Below are positions 6,430-10,763 of a stretch of 10,763 nt of DNA, one piece after another. The first letter of the stretch is position 1. Each line of letters begins with the position of its first letter. The notes under the pieces are model-generated. The model was not told the DNA's origin, did no database searches, and saw only the letters and a list, made by a program, of their open reading frames with translations. Origin of the DNA: JBBTWV01 sp038062615 (GTDB lineage: Bacteria > Patescibacteriota > Gracilibacteria > UBA1369 > UM-FILTER-53-11); assembly GCA_038062615.1 (NCBI GenBank), contig JBBTWV010000016.1:1-10763 (forward strand). The letters run 5' to 3'. The position numbers were made by a program, and so were the translations under genes.

Positions 6430-6458
6430 TGCCGCCTTAGCGGCAACTGTGTGCCGCT
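6430..6458 (+). other. Two mutually exclusive GC-rich hairpins
   Basis: TGCCGC-CTTA-GCGGCA (6430-6445) and AGCGGCA-ACTGTG-TGCCGCT (6439-6458) share the middle arm, so only one can form at a time. No T run follows the second. They lie between the lipoprotein gene and the clpC promoter. Apart from these hairpins and the element at 6358-6421, I see nothing else in 6347-6485. Confidence 0.45.
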
Positions 6459-6485
6459 CATCATAAAAACTTTGTCACTATTTTC

Positions 6486-6513
6486 TTGACTTTATTCCCT
6501 AGCACTCTACAAT
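6486..6513 (+). promoter_or_regulatory. Predicted sigma70-type promoter of clpC
   Basis: TTGACT (6486-6491) and TACAAT (6508-6513) are separated by 16 bp. The -10 lies wholly within the spacer of the CIRCE operator, so bound HrcA would block RNA polymerase. Transcription should begin near 6520, leaving a leader of about 150 nt before the clpC start codon. Confidence 0.75.
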
Positions 6514-6525
6514 GTGGAGTGCTAG
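6499..6525 (+). promoter_or_regulatory. CIRCE operator (HrcA binding site)
   Basis: CTAGCACTC, a 9-nt spacer and GAGTGCTAG form a perfect inverted repeat matching the CIRCE consensus TTAGCACTC-N9-GAGTGCTAA except at the outermost bases. HrcA binds CIRCE and represses chaperone and Clp genes until heat or misfolded protein draws GroEL away from HrcA. Its position over the clpC -10 marks clpC as HrcA-controlled. hrcA itself is not in the window. Confidence 0.94.
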
Positions 6526-6613
6526 TTCGGTGTTGCCACAACGCGGGACACGAACAACATATTTCTATGGTCCGTAAAGAACAAGCAGGTGAAAAAACCT
6601 CAGAAATATGATA

Positions 6614-6641
6614 AATTTAAAAGAAATCTACGTTTTAAATT
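6614..6641 (+). promoter_or_regulatory. AU-only hairpin in the clpC leader
   Basis: AATTTAAAA (6614-6622) and TTTTAAATT (6633-6641) are perfect 9-nt complements around a 10-nt loop, ending 27 nt before the clpC ATG. In RNA the stem would consist only of A-U pairs and would melt readily with heat. No Shine-Dalgarno sequence is present for it to mask, so any thermosensor role would work differently from known ones. Confidence 0.4.
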
Positions 6642-6668
6642 GTATATCCATCTCATAACAATACTTAT

Positions 6669-9338
6669 ATGTCTGACCCACGGTTTGAAAAATTCACAAA
6701 AGAGGCCAAACAGGCGCTCGTGGTAGCACAAGAAAAGTCCCGCGAGTCCGGGCTTAACTATGTTGGTACCGAACACATCCTCATTGGGGTGCTCTCTCAA
6801 ACCCACTCACTGGGAGCCTCCATCCTCATGAATTTTGGAGTCTCGCTTGATAATGTCTATTTGGTGCTTAAAACAGTTGGTCGTGCAACATCGGGTCAGC
6901 CAGCTTCGCCGCCAAAAGGCTCCGGGCTTTCCGGTTTTGCCAAACAGGTTATAGAAGACGCTCTTAAATGCGCTCACGAATTTAATCATAACTTTGTAGG
7001 AACCGAACACCTCCTTTATTCTCTCTGTTCACAAGAAAATACCGCCGCAACAGTCATTTTGGAAAATATGAAAATCTCTCCTCAAACTATTAAAGAGCAG
7101 ATCGTACAGATTTTCCGCAGGAACCAAGGCCAGCCGAATGTCGGCGGCAATCCATCTCAAGGTCAGGGTCAGGGTCAGGGTCACGGTCAGGGCCAAGTCC
7201 CCGGACAACAGCAAATGATGAATCCGCTTGAGTTTTTCTTGAGTGGTTTACACGGCGTACTTGTTGGCCAAGAAAAAGACTACAAGGATAGCTATAAACA
7301 CAAGCAGAGTGCGGAGGCCAAATCAAAGACTCCAGCTTTGGATTATTTTACGACGGATTTGGTGCAGGAATGCCGCAAAGGAAAAGTAGACCCGGTTATT
7401 GGCCGAAAAAAGGAAATTGAGCGCGTTATTTCTATTCTTAATCGTAAAACCAAGAACAATCCGGTGCTCATTGGTGAGCCGGGTGTTGGCAAAACCGCCA
7501 TTGTGGAAGGCCTTGCTCATGCCATTATTATGGAGCAGGTTCCCGATACGCTTTTGGATAAGCGCATACTGTCGCTTTCTATGGGTACGCTTGTGGCGGG
7601 TACTAAGTACCGCGGAGAGTTTGAAGAACGCGTAAAGCAAATTATTGATGAAGCCACAAGTCAGACGAATGTAGTTCTGTTTATAGATGAACTTCATACG
7701 GTTATTGGTGCCGGAAGCGCCGAAGGGAGTCTGGATGCCGCCAATATTCTTAAACCGGCACTGGCTCGCGGGAAGCTTCAAGTGATTGGAGCCACCACGA
7801 CGGCCGATTACCGCAAACATATCGAAAGCGATGCCGCCCTGGAACGTCGCTTCCAGCCCGTAATGGTAGAAGAACCCAACGAAGAAGACACGGTCGCCAT
7901 TTTAAAAGGCATTCGCCCGTCTTACGAAGATCATCATAACTTAGTTATTGAAGATAATGCCTTAAGTGCCGCGGTAACGCTTTCTAAGCGCTATATTGCT
8001 GATCGCTTTTTACCGGATAAAGCCATTGATCTCATGGATGAAGCGGCTGCTCTCAAACGTGTAAAAGCCAAAGGCAGCATTGAGACGGTTAAAAAAGTTC
8101 AGCAGGAACTGGCTCAGGTCATCAAGAAAAAAGAGCAGGCCGTTTCGGATCAAAATTATGAACTGGCCGCAGAACTTCGCTGCAAAGAACTGGAACTCAG
8201 TCGAAAAATGGATGAGTCTCGACGCGTTGTTATTCCTCGCGAGAAGCGGGAACACGTTGGCGCTGAGGACATTGCTCGTGTTGTTTCCAACATGACGGGT
8301 GTTCCTGCCACGCGACTCGTGAAAACGGATATTGATCGCCTCATGCACTTGGAGCATCTGCTCAAAACTCGCATTGTTGGCCAAGACGAAGCCATTACAG
8401 AAGTTGCCAAGGCTATTCGCCGCTCGCGTGCCGGTATTGCCGATGAGCGCCGTCCGATTGCTTCTTTTATTTTTATGGGACCTACCGGTGTGGGCAAAAC
8501 TGAGCTCGTAAAAGCCCTGGCACAAGAAGTTTACAATGACGAAAAAGCCCTCATTAAGATTGATATGAGTGAGTTTATGGAACGCCACAACACCAGCCGC
8601 CTCGTAGGCACAACCGCCGGCTATGTGGGATATGAAGAAGGTGGCAGCTTAACCGAAGCTATTCGCACAAAGCCCTATTCCGTCATTCTCTTTGATGAAA
8701 TTGAAAAGGCTCACCCCGATGTCTTCAACATGCTTTTACAAGTTCTTGAAGATGGCGTCTTAACCGACGGTAAAGGCCGCAAAGTGGATTTTAGAAACAC
8801 AATTATTGTGATGACATCCAACATTGGTGCTAAAAAGCTTACCGAAAAAGCCGGCTCTATTGGATTTGATCTTAGCGGCAGCGAACTGAAAAAGGCCGAA
8901 GATGAATTTAAGGAACTTAAGCAGTCCATTTTAGAAGAGCTCAAGGATTACTTTAGACCGGAATTCCTTAATAGAATTGATAAGGTTGTCGTCTTTAGTG
9001 CGCTCACGCACGAGAATTTAAAAGAAATTGTGAAGTTGCACATGGCTCGGTTAGAAAAACGGCTTCAGGATAAAAGAATTTCTCTGGATCTCACCAAGCA
9101 GGCGCTTGATTACCTTGCTAAGGAGAGTTTCGATAGCAAGTACGGAGCTCGTCCGGCTCGCCGAAAAATCCAAGATTTGGTGGAAGATCCCCTTACCCAG
9201 ATGTTTTTGGAAGGCACTTTCCGCGAAGGCGATACTATTCGCATCGCCCTCAAAAAAGGCGGCGGCATTGAGCTTACGAAAGTGAGAAAAACCGCTTCTA
9301 CCAAAAAAGAGCATGCTCCGGCACTTAAAGTTGCTTGA
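6669..9338 (+). CDS. clpC: ATP-dependent Clp protease ATPase subunit ClpC
   Basis: ClpC is the AAA+ unfoldase that feeds substrates to ClpP. The 889 residues show an N-domain of two Clp repeats (about 4-65 and 88-148, each with 'VGTEH'), then a long linker with a Gln-Gly run (164-176). D1 has Walker A GEPGVGKT (269-276) and 'FIDELH' (D340, E341). A middle domain with a UVR motif ('QNYELAAELRCKE', from 495) marks ClpC rather than ClpB. D2 has Walker A GPTGVGKT (604-611) and 'LFDEIEKAHPDVF' (D676, E677). The ClpP-docking tripeptide is IGF (731-733), so it should work with ClpP. The linker before D1 is about 60 residues longer than in Bacillus ClpC as I recall it. The ATG at 6669 opens directly into 'FEKFTKEAKQAL'. 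There is no Shine-Dalgarno sequence. CIRCE upstream predicts HrcA repression. The TGA stop overlaps the next promoter's -35. Confidence 0.97.
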   Translation: MSDPRFEKFTKEAKQALVVAQEKSRESGLNYVGTEHILIGVLSQTHSLGASILMNFGVSLDNVYLVLKTVGRATSGQPASPPKGSGLSGFAKQVIEDALKCAHEFNHNFVGTEHLLYSLCSQENTAATVILENMKISPQTIKEQIVQIFRRNQGQPNVGGNPSQGQGQGQGHGQGQVPGQQQMMNPLEFFLSGLHGVLVGQEKDYKDSYKHKQSAEAKSKTPALDYFTTDLVQECRKGKVDPVIGRKKEIERVISILNRKTKNNPVLIGEPGVGKTAIVEGLAHAIIMEQVPDTLLDKRILSLSMGTLVAGTKYRGEFEERVKQIIDEATSQTNVVLFIDELHTVIGAGSAEGSLDAANILKPALARGKLQVIGATTTADYRKHIESDAALERRFQPVMVEEPNEEDTVAILKGIRPSYEDHHNLVIEDNALSAAVTLSKRYIADRFLPDKAIDLMDEAAALKRVKAKGSIETVKKVQQELAQVIKKKEQAVSDQNYELAAELRCKELELSRKMDESRRVVIPREKREHVGAEDIARVVSNMTGVPATRLVKTDIDRLMHLEHLLKTRIVGQDEAITEVAKAIRRSRAGIADERRPIASFIFMGPTGVGKTELVKALAQEVYNDEKALIKIDMSEFMERHNTSRLVGTTAGYVGYEEGGSLTEAIRTKPYSVILFDEIEKAHPDVFNMLLQVLEDGVLTDGKGRKVDFRNTIIVMTSNIGAKKLTEKAGSIGFDLSGSELKKAEDEFKELKQSILEELKDYFRPEFLNRIDKVVVFSALTHENLKEIVKLHMARLEKRLQDKRISLDLTKQALDYLAKESFDSKYGARPARRKIQDLVEDPLTQMFLEGTFREGDTIRIALKKGGGIELTKVRKTASTKKEHAPALKVA
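7161..7196 (+). repeat. In-frame GGTCAG hexamer tandem repeat in clpC
   Basis: Three exact GGTCAG units, one GGTCAC, another GGTCAG and a decayed GGCCAA follow each other in frame, encoding alternating Gly-Gln (one Gln replaced by His) in the linker between the N-domain and D1. Because the unit is a multiple of three, slippage would change linker length without a frameshift. Confidence 0.85.
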
Positions 9339-9363
9339 CGACACCACCCGCTCACCGTATAGT
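9335..9363 (+). promoter_or_regulatory. Predicted sigma70-type promoter of rpsA
   Basis: TTGACG (9335-9340), a 17-bp spacer and TATAGT (9358-9363) make a near-ideal promoter, 5 of 6 at each box. The -35 overlaps the clpC TGA stop (9336-9338). The predicted start near 9370 gives a leader of about 87 nt for the S1 gene, so rpsA need not depend on read-through from clpC. Confidence 0.72.
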
Positions 9364-9388
9364 ACGCCTGCTTCCTAGGGCGTTTAAC

Positions 9389-9444
9389 TGATGAGGTCGG
9401 CGCCCGGGAACAACCCGGTGATTTTATTTTTTGTAACCTCATCA
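9389..9444 (+). promoter_or_regulatory. Structured leader RNA upstream of rpsA
   Basis: TGATGAGGT (9389-9397) is perfectly complementary to ACCTCATCA (9436-9444). This 9-bp stem encloses a GC hairpin, CCGGG-AACAA-CCCGG (9404-9418), and a T-rich strand. The outer stem ends 12 nt before the chosen ATG. A further small hairpin, ACGCC (9364-9368) / GGCGT (9379-9383), lies near the predicted transcription start. S1 genes are autoregulated through leader structure in some bacteria, so this could be a control element; it matches no leader family I know. Confidence 0.5.
9404..9432 (+). terminator. Terminator-like hairpin plus T-tract inside the rpsA leader
   Basis: The all-GC 5-bp stem CCGGG/CCCGG with a 5-nt loop is followed after TGA by TTTTATTTTTT (9422-9432), the form of an intrinsic terminator. 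It lies downstream of the predicted rpsA promoter. It could end clpC read-through transcripts or attenuate rpsA itself. The short stem keeps confidence low. Confidence 0.35.
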
Positions 9445-9456
9445 CACGCTTGTTTT

Positions 9457-10638
9457 ATGTCCCAAACCATTGTTGGTAATTCTCCTCTCATGGAGAAACT
9501 TTTAACGCATGGCCCGGCTTTTAGCATGCCCGCTTTGGGCTCTTTGGTAGATACCGAGGTCATTGATATTTTTGGGAATAAAATTTTGGTGGATATTTAC
9601 GGCGTTGCCGTGGGTATGATTTCCGGTAAGGAGTCACATGATAGTAGCGGTACCCTTACTGACCTCAAGCCAGGAGATAAGATTTCGGCTTACGTTATAG
9701 AAGGTGAAAACGACGAGGGCTATTTTGTGCTTTCCCTCCGCCGTGCCAGCCAAGAACGAACGTGGCGCAAATTCATGAAGGCTTACGAAACAGGTGAGGT
9801 CATCTCCGTAACTATTCATGAAGCCAATAAAGGAGGTCTCCTTGTTATGGTGGATGGTATTAAGGGCTTTATTCCAGTTTCTCAGCTTGCCCCGATGCAT
9901 TACCCACGTGTAGATGGAGCCAACTCTACGCAAATTCTTTCTCGCCTTCAAAAACTTATGGGCATGGTGATGAAGGTCAAAATTATAAATGTGGATCAAG
10001 AAGGCGGCAAACTTATTCTTTCCGAAAAAGCCGCCTTGGAAGATCAGCGAGTAGAGACTTTGCGAAATTTGAAGATTGGACAGACGGTACACGGGACCAT
10101 TTCTGGCATTGTGAAGTTTGGTATTTTTGTGGCGTTTGATGGACTGGAAGGGCTTGTTCATATTTCTGAAATTGAATGGGGTCACGTAAAAGATCCTGTT
10201 ACCTACGGCAGAATGGGTGACGCTTTAGACGTACAAATCATTGGGATCGAAGGTGATAAAATTTCGCTTTCTATGAAGCGCCTTACGCCTGATCCTTGGA
10301 AGAAGGCTGCGGAAAAATACACGGTAGGCAAGCTCGTGAAAGGCAAAATTGATCGCATTACCCAGTTTGGCGTTTTCATGAAGCTTGAAGCCGAAATCAG
10401 CGGTCTCATTCACCTTTCTGAGTTATCCAACGAAGCGGTAAAAGATCCTCAAAAACTGGTGAAGGTAGGCCAAGAAGTAGAGGCTAAAGTCATTGCCATT
10501 GATCCCAACGATCATCGCATCGGCCTTTCTATGAAAGCGCTTATGGAACCACCTGCCGAGGATGAAGAGAAAGCTGAAGCAGCCACAGGAGTCGAAAAAT
10601 CTGAGGAAAAGAAGAAAACGAGGAAGAAAGCAGCCTAA
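9457..10638 (+). CDS. rpsA: Ribosomal protein S1-like RNA-binding protein, four S1 domains
   Basis: The 393-residue product carries four S1 (OB-fold) RNA-binding domains. Domain 1 (about 28-96) and domain 2 (about 112-192) are diverged. Domain 3 (about 206-276) has 'VKFGIFVAFDGLEGLVHISE', and domain 4 (about 290-362) has 'TQFGVFMKLEAEISGLIHLSE'. A charged tail (363-393) turns from acidic to strongly basic ('KKKTRKKAA'). Bacterial S1 binds mRNA upstream of the start codon and helps it onto the 30S subunit; E. coli S1 has six domains, and four-domain forms are common elsewhere. An in-frame ATG at 9391 would add 22 residues encoded within the leader stem and T-tract; the protein-like start 'MSQTIVGNSPLMEKLL' favours 9457. 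No Shine-Dalgarno sequence precedes it. The gene has its own promoter and a folded leader after clpC. Confidence 0.93.
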   Translation: MSQTIVGNSPLMEKLLTHGPAFSMPALGSLVDTEVIDIFGNKILVDIYGVAVGMISGKESHDSSGTLTDLKPGDKISAYVIEGENDEGYFVLSLRRASQERTWRKFMKAYETGEVISVTIHEANKGGLLVMVDGIKGFIPVSQLAPMHYPRVDGANSTQILSRLQKLMGMVMKVKIINVDQEGGKLILSEKAALEDQRVETLRNLKIGQTVHGTISGIVKFGIFVAFDGLEGLVHISEIEWGHVKDPVTYGRMGDALDVQIIGIEGDKISLSMKRLTPDPWKKAAEKYTVGKLVKGKIDRITQFGVFMKLEAEISGLIHLSELSNEAVKDPQKLVKVGQEVEAKVIAIDPNDHRIGLSMKALMEPPAEDEEKAEAATGVEKSEEKKKTRKKAA

Positions 10639-10726
10639 CTCCCTTGCATTAGAACCATAAAATCACTGGTAAGTCTATGTGCGTGCAACTTCGGGACAAC
10701 AGGAGCACACGGGTACTATTAAGCAA

Positions 10727-10763
10727 ATGAAACATGAGGGAGGAGTTTTTGAAGTAAGGAAGC
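10727..10763 (+). CDS. Possible start of a further gene, cut by the right edge
   Basis: An ATG opens a frame without stops to the window edge, encoding 'MKHEGGVFEVRK'. A -10-like TACTAT (10714-10719) ends 7 nt before the ATG, the same spacing as at other starts in this window. Only 12 codons are visible, so coding status and function cannot be judged. The 88 bp between the rpsA stop and this ATG show no clear terminator. Confidence 0.28.
   Translation, partial: MKHEGGVFEVRK

Noticed and set aside
8010..8588. Long minus-strand open frame inside clpC
   Set aside because: It lies opposite conserved ClpC coding sequence and has no recognisable domain or start signal; it is a shadow of clpC codon use. 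The same holds for the minus-strand frame at 7323-7820.
9388..9395. CTGATGAG, the first conserved block of a hammerhead ribozyme, in the rpsA leader
   Set aside because: The required second core block (CGAAA after a stem II) and a cleavage triplet in a suitable third stem are absent; the bases are better explained by the 9389-9397 / 9436-9444 stem.
9391..9456. Upstream in-frame start (9391) for the S1 protein
   Set aside because: It would translate the GC hairpin and T-tract of the leader and add 22 residues unlike S1 N-termini.
10736..10745. GAGGGAGGAG, a strong Shine-Dalgarno-like purine run near the right edge
   Set aside because: No ATG or GTG follows at a suitable distance. The only nearby TTG (10749) meets TAA one codon later. 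The run lies within the frame that starts at 10727.
1..10763. CRISPR arrays, insertion sequences, phage or toxin-antitoxin modules
   Set aside because: I saw no regularly spaced direct repeats, transposase or integrase motifs (beyond the HTH/YWAEG protein), terminal inverted repeats or paired small toxin-like genes.

Overview
The window looks like an ordinary chromosomal segment from a moderately AT-rich bacterium, most plausibly a member of the Candidate Phyla Radiation (Patescibacteria), perhaps close to Peregrinibacteria. The reasons are a helix-turn-helix protein with a 'YWAEG' core that I know from memory as recurrent in CPR genomes, a small membrane PH-domain protein, a lipoprotein with repeated 'QYPSxW' (PsbP-like) modules, a four-domain S1 protein and a surface-layer-homology (SLH) protein. 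UGA ends ruvB and clpC at natural family C-termini, so the code is standard and not the UGA=Gly code of Gracilibacteria and SR1. This taxonomic call rests on recall and gene content, not on a phylogeny.

Layout. Positions 1-486 hold the 3' end of an SLH protein, followed on the same strand by an unrecognised 299-residue protein (515-1414) that appears to contain two diverged copies of one domain. A tRNA-Arg(UCU) lies on the minus strand (1425-1499). The minus-strand HTH/YWAEG gene (1490-2152) ends inside the tRNA 5' end and follows a minus-strand CPBP (CAAX-type) membrane protease (2199-2942). A plus-strand PH-domain membrane protein (2965-3507) diverges from the protease across only 22 bp. 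Then come ruvB (3530-4600), a 570-residue lipoprotein (4634-6346), a structured GC-rich intergenic stretch, clpC (6669-9338) under a CIRCE/HrcA operator, and an rpsA-like S1 gene (9457-10638) with its own promoter and a folded leader. A possible new gene begins at the right edge.

The genes do not form one pathway. They fall into small units: cell envelope (SLH, lipoprotein, CPBP and PH membrane proteins), recombination (ruvB), heat-shock proteolysis (clpC) and translation (rpsA, tRNA-Arg).

The most distinctive signals are regulatory. No gene whose start can be seen has a Shine-Dalgarno sequence. Several genes have a -10-like hexamer ending only 7-9 nt before the start codon, which suggests leaderless or near-leaderless transcripts. 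By contrast, clpC and rpsA have longer leaders, each with a predicted RNA fold. I saw no CRISPR array, insertion sequence, phage gene or defence cassette, and no clearly new multi-gene system. The best leads are leaderless expression, the rpsA leader, the AU-only hairpin in the clpC leader, and the two uncharacterised proteins.
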